Source of the DNA: Achromobacter sp. MFA1 R4
GTDB lineage: Bacteria; Pseudomonadota; Gammaproteobacteria; Burkholderiales; Burkholderiaceae_B
Direction: 5' to 3'
Length of the DNA: 64,000 nucleotides
Assembly (NCBI RefSeq): GCF_900156745.1
Contig: NZ_LT707065.1
Span: 4,340,001 to 4,404,000 of the forward strand
Every line of letters starts with the position of its first letter. Position 1 is the stretch's first letter. The translations under genes were made by a program, and so were the position numbers. The notes beneath the pieces are model-generated. The model made no database searches, was not told the DNA's origin, and saw nothing but the letters and a program-made list of their open reading frames with translations. Below, piece by piece: positions 1-8,302 of the stretch.

Positions 1-624
1 CAGATGATGGCCTGGCTGCTGTTCCTGGAACCGCCCAAGGAAGAGGCCATCGGCATGCTGGGCCTGGGCGCCGGATCGCTCGCGCGCTTTTGCGCCAAGC
101 ACACGCGCGGCCCGCTGCTGGCGGTGGAATGGAATCCCCGCGTGACGGCCGCCTGCCACATGTTCTTCCGCCTGCCCGGCGCGAACCGGCTGCAGGTCGA
201 GCACACCGACGCTGGCGCGTGGGTGGCCGATCCGCTCAACGCCGGCCGTTGCCCGGTGCTGATGGTCGACCTGTACGACGCCGCCGCTGAAGGACCGGTG
301 CGCGACAGCGTGAAGTTCTACCGCGACTGCCGCCGCGTGCTGGGCGAGGTCGGCATCCTGGCCGTGAACCTGTTCGGCCGTCATGAAAGCTTTGGCAAGA
401 ACATCGACAACCTGTCCAAGGCCTTCGAGGACCGCATCGTGCTGCTGCCCGAGGTCGAAGCCGGCAACCAGATCGTCCTTGCCTTTTCCGGCCCGCGCTT
501 GGCGATCACGCCGGCCGAACTGCTGGCCCGCGCGGAGGTGGTGGAGAGCAAGTACGGGCTGCCGGCCCGCCGGTGGGCGCGCTCACTGACGCGCCACGCG
601 GTCGACGGGGTTCTGCATTTCTAG
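1..624 (+). CDS. Spermidine synthase-like protein, 5' end cut by the window
   Basis: The reading frame is open from base 1, and the first in-frame ATG at 4 lies inside the usual family sequence, where MMAWLLF normally follows an N-terminal stretch. The true start is therefore probably upstream. About 206 residues are visible. They carry the S-adenosyl-group binding fold (GLGAGSLARF, then VEWNP) and the acidic VDLYD segment where aminopropyltransferases keep their catalytic Asp. The region resembles the small soluble spermidine-synthase-like proteins of Burkholderiales. Whether it transfers aminopropyl groups or acts as another methyltransferase-type enzyme cannot be told from the sequence. 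It converges with the toxin gene, with six bases between the stop codons. Confidence 0.75.
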   Translation, partial: QMMAWLLFLEPPKEEAIGMLGLGAGSLARFCAKHTRGPLLAVEWNPRVTAACHMFFRLPGANRLQVEHTDAGAWVADPLNAGRCPVLMVDLYDAAAEGPVRDSVKFYRDCRRVLGEVGILAVNLFGRHESFGKNIDNLSKAFEDRIVLLPEVEAGNQIVLAFSGPRLAITPAELLARAEVVESKYGLPARRWARSLTRHAVDGVLHF

Positions 625-630
625 AGGATT

Positions 631-957
631 TCAGGGGCGCAGGGTCCTGAGCGGCCGCCGGGCAAGCTTGATCTTGAAGTCCTGGCGACTGTCGCAGATA
701 AGGTGGACGTACACCTTGTCTCCCACGACTTCGTAGATAACCCGATTTTTGACGGCAATTATTTGCAGGAAGTGGGTCGCAGGCAGCTCCGGGAGTGGAT
801 GCCCCGCTTGCGGGAACTGTTCGAGATTCAGAATCGCCGTCTTGATCTTGGCATAGGAATCCAACCACACCGCATGGGAAAAGTGCTTTCTGACGTAGTG
901 GCGGATTTCGTGCAGATCATCGGCGGCCGATTGCAGAAAGACCACCGTCCGGCTCAT
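631..957 (-). CDS. ParE/RelE-family toxin of a type II toxin-antitoxin pair
   Basis: This 108-residue protein has the compact ParE/RelE layout: an N-terminal helical part (AADDLHEIRHYV), a GHPLPEL turn and a basic C-terminal strand region (NRVIYEVVGDKVYVH). ParE-type toxins poison gyrase and RelE-type toxins cut mRNA; the sequence alone does not separate the two. It overlaps the upstream antitoxin gene by 4 bases, the usual coupling in these modules, so the pair is most likely cotranscribed and repressed by its own complex. Confidence 0.8.
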   Translation of the reverse strand: MSRTVVFLQSAADDLHEIRHYVRKHFSHAVWLDSYAKIKTAILNLEQFPQAGHPLPELPATHFLQIIAVKNRVIYEVVGDKVYVHLICDSRQDFKIKLARRPLRTLRP

Positions 958-1235
958 TCCGCATCATCCCGGTCCAACGTTTCAATCTGCGCGAACACGT
1001 CCGTCGCCGGCCTGACGCGTCCTTCTTCGATGTCTTTACGGCCGCCCGCCAGCAGTTGAAGCAGCGCCATGGCCTGCTCCTGCTCTTCGAAGCTCTGCAC
1101 GTCCATGACGACGAGCTTGGCCTCTCCGTTCTGGGTGATGAGCAGCGGCTCCCGGGTCGCGGTCAATGTGGTCACAATTTCAGCCGCGTGACTCTTGAGG
1201 TAGGAGATAGGCTTCACTTGGGTGGAGTATTTCAT
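954..1235 (-). CDS. Phd/YefM-family antitoxin
   Basis: This 93-residue protein begins with a Phd/YefM-like DNA-binding N-terminus (SYLKSHAAEIV, then REPLLITQNGEAKLVVMD), followed by an acidic tail expected to wrap the toxin. It is first in the two-gene operon and its end overlaps the toxin start. A 7-bp inverted repeat about 30-55 bp upstream (1266-1292) is a likely autoregulatory operator. Type II antitoxins of this fold neutralise the toxin and repress the operon; that role is inferred from family and gene order. Confidence 0.8.
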   Translation of the reverse strand: MKYSTQVKPISYLKSHAAEIVTTLTATREPLLITQNGEAKLVVMDVQSFEEQEQAMALLQLLAGGRKDIEEGRVRPATDVFAQIETLDRDDAE

Positions 1236-1265
1236 GGACTGGACTCCGGCATGTTAGGCGAGATC

Positions 1266-1292
1266 GGACTGAGTTTAGTCTTAATTCAGTCC
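1266..1292. promoter_or_regulatory. Inverted repeat upstream of the Phd/ParE genes, candidate operator
   Basis: Arms GGACTGA (1266-1272) and TCAGTCC (1286-1292) are perfect inverted copies separated by 13 bp. The site lies 31-57 bp upstream of the antitoxin start, where a Phd-type autorepressor would bind. There is no direct evidence of binding. Confidence 0.4.
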
Positions 1293-1424
1293 TACTTCCG
1301 CCCGATTTTCAGTATCACGGGTTCTGGGTTGGCGTCTTAATCCCGGATTGTCAGCTTCCTGTTAGGGAAGGTACCGAGGCGCCCGGGGTTTACCTTTCTT
1401 CCTGCCCAGGTCTATCATGGCCTT

Positions 1425-1440
1425 ATTCATAATTATGAAT
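1425..1440. promoter_or_regulatory. Perfect 16-bp palindrome, candidate operator of the malonate regulator
   Basis: ATTCATAATTATGAAT is a perfect palindrome 26 bp before the GntR-family gene at 1467. It is strikingly AT-rich in a high-GC region. GntR/FadR-type regulators bind short palindromes of this size and commonly control their own operon, so this is the best candidate site for MatR-like control of the mat genes. Confidence 0.5.
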
Positions 1441-1466
1441 TACGGCGTCACCCGCGCCGTCAACCC

Positions 1467-2225
1467 ATGAGCATGAGCCATCCCATCGTCCGGCAAGCCT
1501 TGTACCTGGAAGTCGCGGACCGCCTGCGCGGCATGATTCATGCGCGCGCGCTCCGAAACGGCGAATGGATCGACGAATTGCGGCTGGCCGGCGAAATGGG
1601 CATTTCGCGCACGCCCTTGCGTGAGGCCCTGAAGGTGCTGGCCACCGAAGGCCTGGTCCGGCTGGAACCGCGGCGCGGTTGCTTCGTCAATGAGCTGTCC
1701 TTGCAGGATCTGGAAGACATCTTCCCGCTGATGGCCATGCTGGAAGGGCGCTGCGCCTTCGAAGCGGCGCGCAAGGCCAGCGACGCGCAGCTTGCCGAGC
1801 TGGAGCCGCTGCATGCCGCGCTGGCGGGTCACGCCAAGGCGGGGCGCATCGACGCTTACTACAAGACCAATTACCTGATCCACGAGGCCGTGCAGGCCCT
1901 CGCCGGCAACCAATGGCTGTCCGACATGGTGGGCAACCTGCGCAAGGTCCTGAGCCTGTCGCGCCATCGCAGCCTGTCGCGGCCCGGCCGCATCGACCAA
2001 TCCTGCGCCGAACACCTCGCCATCTTCCAGGCCCTGAAGGCCCATGACCCCGACGCCGCGCAGGCGCTGGCGCACACGCACCTGATGCGCCAGCTTGAAG
2101 CGCTGCGCGCACTAAGCAACGAAGACGCCGCGGATGCGGCGCCGTCCGATCCCATCGTTATCGAGGAGCCCGCCCATGTCCGCACCCGCCAATCTCGCGC
2201 CCGCGCGCGGCGCACGCACGCCTGA
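1467..2225 (+). CDS. matR: GntR-family (FadR/FCD type) regulator of the malonate operon
   Basis: This 252-residue protein has an N-terminal winged helix (about residues 10-75, with the typical ISRTPLREALKVLATEGL recognition segment) and a C-terminal all-helical FCD effector domain (about 80-225). It is followed immediately by malonyl-CoA decarboxylase, whose start lies inside this gene (50-base overlap), and by malonyl-CoA synthetase. That is the MatR-MatA-MatB arrangement known from malonate-using bacteria. The name is given from context; the effector is inferred to be malonate or a derivative. A palindrome at 1425-1440 is a likely operator. The start could also be the ATG six bases downstream. 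Confidence 0.8.
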   Translation: MSMSHPIVRQALYLEVADRLRGMIHARALRNGEWIDELRLAGEMGISRTPLREALKVLATEGLVRLEPRRGCFVNELSLQDLEDIFPLMAMLEGRCAFEAARKASDAQLAELEPLHAALAGHAKAGRIDAYYKTNYLIHEAVQALAGNQWLSDMVGNLRKVLSLSRHRSLSRPGRIDQSCAEHLAIFQALKAHDPDAAQALAHTHLMRQLEALRALSNEDAADAAPSDPIVIEEPAHVRTRQSRARARRTHA

Positions 2226-3492
2226 GCCCGAAGCCGACCTCGTCGACGCCGCCGCCGCGGCCGAAAGCGCCAGCCTCATCACCCGGCTGGGACGGCTGTG
2301 GGACCGCGGACGCCTGCCCAGCGAATCCGAAGTGCGGCGCCTGTTCGAGGCCCGCCTGACCGACGTCGCCGCCAACAAGCTGGCGCGCCGCTGGTGCGAG
2401 CAATACGCCGCCGCCGACGGCAAGGACCGCCGGCTGATGCTGGCCGCGCTGGCGCAGATCCGCGCCACCTACGCCGGCGAGGGCGGCGAAGGCGTGCGCC
2501 TGTTCAAGCGATTCAACGCCCAGCCCCAGGGATTGCGTTTCCTGGTCGACCTGCGCGCGGACATGCTGCGCTGGCGCAAGCAGGTGGCGGGCATCCAGGC
2601 GCTGGACAAGGAACTGGAAGGGCTGCTCTCGGCCTGGTTTGACGTGGGCCTGCTGGAACTGCGTCCGCTGACCTGGGATTCGCCGGCGTCGCTGCTGGAA
2701 AAGCTGATCCTCTACGAGGCCGTCCACGAGATCAAATCCTGGGACGACCTGCGCCACCGCGTGGCGCCCGACCGCCGCTGCTATGCGTACTTCCACCCGC
2801 AGATGCCGGGCGTGCCGCTGATCTTCGTGGAAGTGGCCTTCGCCAGCCAGATGGCCGACAACGTGCAGGTGCTGCTGGACAGCACCCTGCCGCCGCAGGA
2901 CCTGGACAAGGCGCGCTGGGCGATTTTCTATTCCATCTCCAACACGCAGCCCGGCCTGAAGGGCATCAGCTTCGGCAACTTCCTGCTCAAGCGCGTAGTC
3001 GAGCAGTTGCTCGAAGAACTGCCCAAGTTGAAGGCGTTCGCCACCTTGTCGCCCATTCCGGGATTCACCGACTGGCTGGGCAAGCTGGATGCGGCAGCGG
3101 TGGAGGCCATCGTGCGCGACGACAAGACGCGCGCCAAGGACAGCAAGCGCGCAGGCGTGCCGGACGGGCAGCGCTGGGTTGCGCGCCTGGCCAAGGCCGC
3201 GCAGGGCCAGACGTCCGACGTGGTCAAGCGCGCGGGCTTCCGCCTGGCCGCCACCTATCTGCAATCCATGAAGAACGGGCTGCCGGTGGACCCGGTGGCG
3301 CGCTTTCACTTGGGCAACGGCGCGCGCATCGAGCGCCTGAATTGGGCGGCGGACACGTCGCCCAAGGGGCTCAAGCAGTCCTGCGCCATGATGGTCAATT
3401 ACCTGTATGACCTGGACGAACTGGACACGAATCTTCAGCGCCTGAACGACGGCAAGCCGCAGATCAGCCGCGGCGTGGGGCGCGTGGCCTGA
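2176..3492 (+). CDS. matA: Malonyl-CoA decarboxylase
   Basis: This 438-residue protein decarboxylates malonyl-CoA to acetyl-CoA, the second step of malonate catabolism after MatB. The frame is open from 2134, but the ATG at 2176 follows a GAGGAG Shine-Dalgarno and was chosen as start. The first part is helical, as in the family. The C-terminal catalytic domain shows family hallmarks such as FHPQMPGVPLIFVEVAF and the conserved HLGNGARIERLNW segment near residue 380, which contributes the catalytic His. Its start lies within the regulator gene, implying cotranscription and probably translational coupling. Confidence 0.9.
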   Translation: MSAPANLAPARGARTPEPEADLVDAAAAAESASLITRLGRLWDRGRLPSESEVRRLFEARLTDVAANKLARRWCEQYAAADGKDRRLMLAALAQIRATYAGEGGEGVRLFKRFNAQPQGLRFLVDLRADMLRWRKQVAGIQALDKELEGLLSAWFDVGLLELRPLTWDSPASLLEKLILYEAVHEIKSWDDLRHRVAPDRRCYAYFHPQMPGVPLIFVEVAFASQMADNVQVLLDSTLPPQDLDKARWAIFYSISNTQPGLKGISFGNFLLKRVVEQLLEELPKLKAFATLSPIPGFTDWLGKLDAAAVEAIVRDDKTRAKDSKRAGVPDGQRWVARLAKAAQGQTSDVVKRAGFRLAATYLQSMKNGLPVDPVARFHLGNGARIERLNWAADTSPKGLKQSCAMMVNYLYDLDELDTNLQRLNDGKPQISRGVGRVA

Positions 3493-3543
3493 CCGCCGGA
3501 AACACGGCGGCAGACAATATCAACCACAACAAGGGCAGGGGAC

Positions 3544-4341
3544 ATGACGGAGAACGTGGCTGGCCACGGCCAGGTGCGGTTTGAGCGCGAGGGGCCGCTG
3601 GCCTGGGTGACGCTATCGCACCCGGGGCGCCTGAACGCGATCACGGTAGGCATGTGGCGCGAACTGCGCGAGGTCTTCACGCGCATCGCGCAGGAGGACG
3701 CCTTGCGCTGCGTGATCGTGCGCGGCGAAGGCGGCAACTTCGCCGCCGGCGCCGACATCCGCGAGTTTCCTGCCGTGCGCGCCGACATGGCCGGCGTGCA
3801 GCGCTACCACCGCGAGATCCTGGCGCCCGCCCTGCAGGCCGTGGCGCAATGCCCGCAGCCGGTCATTGCGCAGATCGAGGGCGTTTGCGTGGGCGGCGGG
3901 CTGGAAATCGCCAGCCAGTGCGACCTGCGCATCGCCGGCGCGTCGGCCCGCTTCGGCGTGCCGATCAACCGGCTGGGCTTTCCCATGGCGCCCGATGAAA
4001 TGCGCGGCCTGCTGGCGTTGGCCGGCCGGGCCGCGACGCTGGCCATCCTGCTGGAAGGCCGCGTGTTCGGCGCCGAAGAGGCGCGCGGACTGGGCCTGCT
4101 GACCCGTATCGTCGACGACGGCCAGGTGGCCGAGGCGGCCCGCCGCAGCGCCGACCGTATCGCCCAGGGCGCGCCGCTGGCCGCCCGCATCAACAAGCGC
4201 TTGTCCGCCAGGCTCGCCACCGGCGCCGCCTTGACCGAGGACGAGTATCGCGATTATTTCTCCTATGCCGAAAGCCGGGACCACAGAGAAGGCGTGCGCG
4301 CCTTCCTGGCCGGCGAAGACCCTTCCTTTTCCGGAGACTAG
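3544..4341 (+). CDS. Enoyl-CoA hydratase/isomerase (crotonase) family protein in the mat operon
   Basis: This 265-residue crotonase-fold protein has both oxyanion-hole segments (FAAGADI and GVCVGGGLE). The first glutamate of the classical hydratase pair is present in GGGLE. The position of the second (Gln-Pro-Glu in rat hydratase) reads Val-Pro-Ile here, so a standard two-glutamate hydratase mechanism is doubtful. It sits between the decarboxylase and the synthetase, about 50 bp after the former and four bases before the latter. Together with the operon context this suggests a specialised role on a malonyl-CoA-related thioester. The substrate is unknown. Confidence 0.85.
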   Translation: MTENVAGHGQVRFEREGPLAWVTLSHPGRLNAITVGMWRELREVFTRIAQEDALRCVIVRGEGGNFAAGADIREFPAVRADMAGVQRYHREILAPALQAVAQCPQPVIAQIEGVCVGGGLEIASQCDLRIAGASARFGVPINRLGFPMAPDEMRGLLALAGRAATLAILLEGRVFGAEEARGLGLLTRIVDDGQVAEAARRSADRIAQGAPLAARINKRLSARLATGAALTEDEYRDYFSYAESRDHREGVRAFLAGEDPSFSGD

Positions 4342-4345
4342 ACAG

Positions 4346-5887
4346 GTGAGCAACGCCAACCTATATGCTGTCCTGCAAGGCGGCTTTCCCAAAGACCGCA
4401 GCAAAGTCGCGCTGGAAACGCCCGACCTCCAATACACCTGGGACGACATCGACCGCGCGACCGCGTGCCTGGCGAACCTGCTGGAATCGCTGAACCTGCC
4501 CGACGGCGCGCGCGTCGCCGTCCAGGTCGAAAAGTCGCCCGAAGCCCTGCTGCTGTACCTGGCCACGCTGCGCGCGGGCCTGGTGTACCTGCCGCTCAAC
4601 ACGGCCTACCGCGAATCCGAAATCGAATACTTCCTGGGCAACGCCGAGCCCTCGGTGGTGGTCTGCGCCAGCAAGAACCTGGACTGGGTCAAGCGGGCCG
4701 CCGACAAGGCCGGTTGCGCGCACGTCTACACGCTGGACGAGGACCGCACCGGCAGCCTGCTCGACGCCGCGGGCGGCCTGTCGCAGACGTTCAAGACCGT
4801 GCCGCGCAAGCCGGACGACCTGGCCGCGATCCTGTACACCTCGGGCACCACGGGCCGCAGCAAGGGCGCGATGCTCTCGCATGGCAACCTCGCCGCCAAT
4901 GCGCGCGTCCTGCATGAGTACTGGGGCTGGCGCGAGGACGACGTGCTGCTGCACATGCTGCCGATCTTCCACGTGCACGGCCTGTTCGTCGCATCGCACG
5001 GCGCGCTGCTGGCGGGCGCGCGGATGATCTGGCTGCCCAAGCTGGATGCGGACCAGGCGCTGCACTACCTGCCGCAAAGCACCGTGATGATGGGCGTGCC
5101 CACGTATTACGTGCGCCTTCTGGCCGACCCGCGCTTTAACCGCGAGGTCTGCGCCAACATGCGCCTCTTCATTTCGGGCTCCGCGCCGCTGCTGGCCGAG
5201 ACGTTCTCGGACTTCAAGGCGCGCAGCGGCCACGCCATCCTGGAACGCTACGGCATGAGCGAAACCGTCATGCTGACCTCCAATCCCTACGATCCCGCGC
5301 AGGGCGAACGCCTGGCGGGCACCGTGGGCCGCGCCTTGCCGGGCGTGCAGGTGCGGGTGGTCGACGATGCCGGCGTCGCGCTGGCGCCGGGCGAGATCGG
5401 TAACGTGCAGGTGCGCGGTCCCAATGTGTTCTCGGGCTACTGGCGCATGCCGGAAAAGACGCGCGAGGAGTTCACCGACGACGGCTGGTTCAAGACCGGC
5501 GACGTGGGCCGCTGGGGCGGCGAGTCGGCCGGCCGCGACGTGCCCGCCGATTACCTGTCCATCGTGGGCCGCAGCAAGGACCTCATCATTTCCGGCGGCT
5601 ACAACGTTTATCCCAAGGAAATCGAGACGCTGATCGACGACATGCCCGGCGTGGCGGAGTCGGCGGTCATCGGCGTGCCGCACCCGGATTTCGGCGAGGC
5701 CGTGGTGGCGGTGGTGGTGCCCAAGGACGGCGCGTCGCTGGACGCGTCGGCCATGCAGGCCGAATTGAAGTCGCGCATCGCCAACTTCAAGGTGCCCAAG
5801 CGCGTGCACATCATCGACCAGTTGCCCCGCAACACGATGGGCAAGGTGCAGAAGAACGTGCTGCGCGAGACCTACAAGGCGCTGTAG
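4346..5887 (+). CDS. matB: Malonyl-CoA synthetase (AMP-forming)
   Basis: This 513-residue acyl-CoA synthetase would convert malonate, ATP and CoA into malonyl-CoA. Motifs include the P-loop-like YTSGTTGRSKGAMLSH near residue 165, RYGMSET in the middle, the hinge GRSKDLIISGGYNVYP and the C-terminal PRNTMGK with the catalytic Lys. I chose the GTG at 4346: it is preceded by GGAGA with good spacing and gives the family N-terminus SNANLYAVL. The upstream ATG in the same frame (4265) lies inside the previous gene. A strong terminator follows, so the mat operon ends here. Confidence 0.9.
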   Translation: MSNANLYAVLQGGFPKDRSKVALETPDLQYTWDDIDRATACLANLLESLNLPDGARVAVQVEKSPEALLLYLATLRAGLVYLPLNTAYRESEIEYFLGNAEPSVVVCASKNLDWVKRAADKAGCAHVYTLDEDRTGSLLDAAGGLSQTFKTVPRKPDDLAAILYTSGTTGRSKGAMLSHGNLAANARVLHEYWGWREDDVLLHMLPIFHVHGLFVASHGALLAGARMIWLPKLDADQALHYLPQSTVMMGVPTYYVRLLADPRFNREVCANMRLFISGSAPLLAETFSDFKARSGHAILERYGMSETVMLTSNPYDPAQGERLAGTVGRALPGVQVRVVDDAGVALAPGEIGNVQVRGPNVFSGYWRMPEKTREEFTDDGWFKTGDVGRWGGESAGRDVPADYLSIVGRSKDLIISGGYNVYPKEIETLIDDMPGVAESAVIGVPHPDFGEAVVAVVVPKDGASLDASAMQAELKSRIANFKVPKRVHIIDQLPRNTMGKVQKNVLRETYKAL

Positions 5888-5895
5888 CTCCGTTC

Positions 5896-5924
5896 ATGCC
5901 GGTCCCGCGGGACCGGCATTTTTT
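5896..5924 (+). terminator. Rho-independent terminator of the mat operon
   Basis: A perfect 11-bp stem (ATGCCGGTCCC with GGGACCGGCAT) is followed by a run of six T from 5919. It lies eight bases after the matB stop. Confidence 0.9.
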
Positions 5925-6103
5925 CAGCTTTTTTTGCAGCCCGATTCCCGATTCCCGACGACCGACGACCCGACGACAGCAAGGAGACCCATCCCCATCC
6001 AGTGCCCCGCAAGACCTGCCAGCCGCATTCAACAAGAAAAATATTCCAGCGACGAGACGCCAAAAAACAGGCGCCGTCCCCCGATGCAGCACGAGGAGAC
6101 AAA

Positions 6104-7075
6104 ATGAAATATCGCACCACCGCCGCGGCCGTGTTCGCCGTGGCAGCCCTGGGTTTCGGCGGCGTTGCCGCCGCGCAATGGCCCGAGCGGCCCATCACGC
6201 TGATCGTTCCGTTCCCCGCGGGCGGCGGCACGGATACCTTCGCCCGTCCGCTGGCCGCGCAGCTCACCACGCAGCTCGGCCAGACGGTGGTCATCGACAA
6301 CAAGGGCGGCGCGGGTGGAACCGTGGGCGCCGGCGTTGCGGCCAAGGCCAAGCCCGACGGCTACACCTTCTTCATGGGCGGCGCGCACCATGCGCTGGCG
6401 CCTTCCCTCTACAAGAACCTGAGCTACAACATCCAGAAGGATTTCGTGCCGGTCGCCCTGGTGGCCCAGCCGCCGCAGGTCGTCGTCATCAACGCGGGCA
6501 AGCTGCCGGTCAAGACCCTGCAGGAGTTCATCGATTACGCCAAGAAGCGCCCCGGCGAAATCAACTTCGGCACGGCGGGCAAGGGCAGCACGCACCACCT
6601 GGCCGGCGAACTGTTTGCGATGCAGACGGGCATCAAGCTGGTGGACGTGCCGTACCAGGGCGCGGGCCCGATGCTGTCGGCGCTGATCGGCGGGCAGGTG
6701 GACCTGGCGTTCGACGGCCTGGGCTCGTCGGCCGGCCACATCCGCGCCGGCGCGATCAAGCCGCTGGCCGTGGCCGCCAAGGAACGCTCGCCCTCGCTGC
6801 CCGACGTGCCCACCGCCGCCGAGGCGGGCGTGCCCAACTACACCGTGTCGACCTGGTACGCGATCTGGGCGCCCGCGGGAACGCCCAAGGAAGCGGTCGA
6901 CAGGATGGCCGCCGAGATCACCAAGGCCCTGAACACGCCCAAGCTGAAGGAGACCTGGGCGGGCAACGGTTCGGGCGTGCCCACGCTGACGGGCGCCGAG
7001 TTCGGCAAGTTCGTCGACAGCGAGGTCACGCGCTGGGCCAAGGTGGTCAAGGACTCCGGCGTCACGCTGGACTGA
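6104..7075 (+). CDS. Bug/TctC-family periplasmic solute receptor
   Basis: This 323-residue protein has a cleavable signal peptide (MKYRTTAAAVFAVAALGFGG, cut near AAA-QWP) and the Bug-family opening WPERPITLIVPFPAGGGTD, whose aspartate-containing loop binds a carboxylate of the ligand. The ATG at 6104 has a good AGGAGA upstream. No tctA/tctB membrane genes are adjacent, which is common for this heavily expanded family in Bordetella and Achromobacter. Its position just after the mat operon, behind a terminator, makes malonate or another dicarboxylate a reasonable but unproven ligand. Confidence 0.9.
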   Translation: MKYRTTAAAVFAVAALGFGGVAAAQWPERPITLIVPFPAGGGTDTFARPLAAQLTTQLGQTVVIDNKGGAGGTVGAGVAAKAKPDGYTFFMGGAHHALAPSLYKNLSYNIQKDFVPVALVAQPPQVVVINAGKLPVKTLQEFIDYAKKRPGEINFGTAGKGSTHHLAGELFAMQTGIKLVDVPYQGAGPMLSALIGGQVDLAFDGLGSSAGHIRAGAIKPLAVAAKERSPSLPDVPTAAEAGVPNYTVSTWYAIWAPAGTPKEAVDRMAAEITKALNTPKLKETWAGNGSGVPTLTGAEFGKFVDSEVTRWAKVVKDSGVTLD

Positions 7076-7079
7076 AGCC

Positions 7080-8036
7080 TCAACGCCACTCGCTGGCCTG
7101 GCTGAGCCGGGCCAGTTGGTCATGCGTCAGCGTCAGGCTGGCCGCCTTGACCAGTTCGTCCAGCTGGGCGAGCGAGGTGGCGCTGACAATGGGCGAGGTG
7201 ATGCCCGGCTGCGCGATCTGCCAGGCCAGCGCGGCCTGCGCGGGCGTGCAGCCGGCGTCCTCGGACACTTCGTCCAGCGCCTTCAGGATGCGGTAGCCGC
7301 GGTCGTTCAGGTATTTTTCGACGATCTTCGCGCCGCGCGCGCTCTTAGCCGCGTCATCGGGCCCGCGGTACTTGCCGCTGAGAAAGCCGCTGGCCAGCGC
7401 GTAGTAATTGATCGTGCCCATCTGCTGCGTCTTCACCAGGCTTTGCAGTCCGGATTCGAAGGGCTCGCGCGTGTACAGGTTGTACTCGGGCTGGATGCTT
7501 TCGTAGCGCGGCAGGCTGTGCCGCTCGCTGGCGATCAGCGCTTCGGACAGGCGCACGGCCGTGTAGTTGGACGCGCCGATCGCGCGCACCTTGCCCGCTT
7601 CGATCAGCTTGGCGTATTCGCCCAGCGTGTCGGTCAGCGGCGTGTCCGGGTCGTCCTGGTGGGATTGATAAAGATCCACGTGGTCCGTCTGCAGGCGGGC
7701 CAGCGACGCGTCCAGCGAACGCCGGATGTAGGCGGGGGACAGGCCCTTTTCGCCCGGCCCCATCTCCATGCCGACCTTGGTCGCGATCAGGACCTGGTCG
7801 CGCTTGCCCGAGCGCTTGAGCCACTTGCCGATCAGCGTTTCGGATTCGCCGCCCCGGTTGCCAGGCACCCAGCGGGAATACACGTCGGCGGTGTCGATGA
7901 AATTCAGCCCCGCGTCGACCAGCGCATCCAGCAGCGAAAAGGTGCCGGCCTCGTCGACGGTCCAGCCGAAGACGTTGCCGCCGAAGGTGAGCGGGGGAAC
8001 CTGCAGGCCGGATCGGCCCAATGCGCGTTTGATCAT
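7080..8036 (-). CDS. Aldo/keto reductase
   Basis: This 318-residue NADPH-dependent oxidoreductase has the aldo/keto reductase catalytic tetrad visible in order: Asp and Tyr in NFIDTADVYSRW, Lys in IATKVGMEMG and His in LYQSHQDD. The C-terminal cofactor-binding region is intact. The frame runs further upstream, but MIKRALGRSGLQVPPLTFGG is the normal family N-terminus, so the start at 8036 was chosen. It converges with the Bug receptor gene, four bases apart. The substrate cannot be assigned. Confidence 0.9.
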   Translation of the reverse strand: MIKRALGRSGLQVPPLTFGGNVFGWTVDEAGTFSLLDALVDAGLNFIDTADVYSRWVPGNRGGESETLIGKWLKRSGKRDQVLIATKVGMEMGPGEKGLSPAYIRRSLDASLARLQTDHVDLYQSHQDDPDTPLTDTLGEYAKLIEAGKVRAIGASNYTAVRLSEALIASERHSLPRYESIQPEYNLYTREPFESGLQSLVKTQQMGTINYYALASGFLSGKYRGPDDAAKSARGAKIVEKYLNDRGYRILKALDEVSEDAGCTPAQAALAWQIAQPGITSPIVSATSLAQLDELVKAASLTLTHDQLARLSQASEWR

Positions 8037-8302
8037 GGTTGGCCTCGGGATACCGCCGGCAGGCGCGCGAAACGGGATGAACGGCGTTTGACCGGCGGCT
8101 TTCAGTATATTCACGCCGCTGACCCATGGCGGGGCGAGCCTGTATGCATGCACCATTACAGGGATTCCCCCCACGCCATTTGGCAGGCGGCACGTTAGAC
8201 TATACGGCTTTATGGCAGGCTGAACGGATGGCACATTCCGCGGCCGGCCATGAAGATACCGGCACATTCAACAAGCATTACCAGGGTTCAAGGAGCAAAC
8301 AT

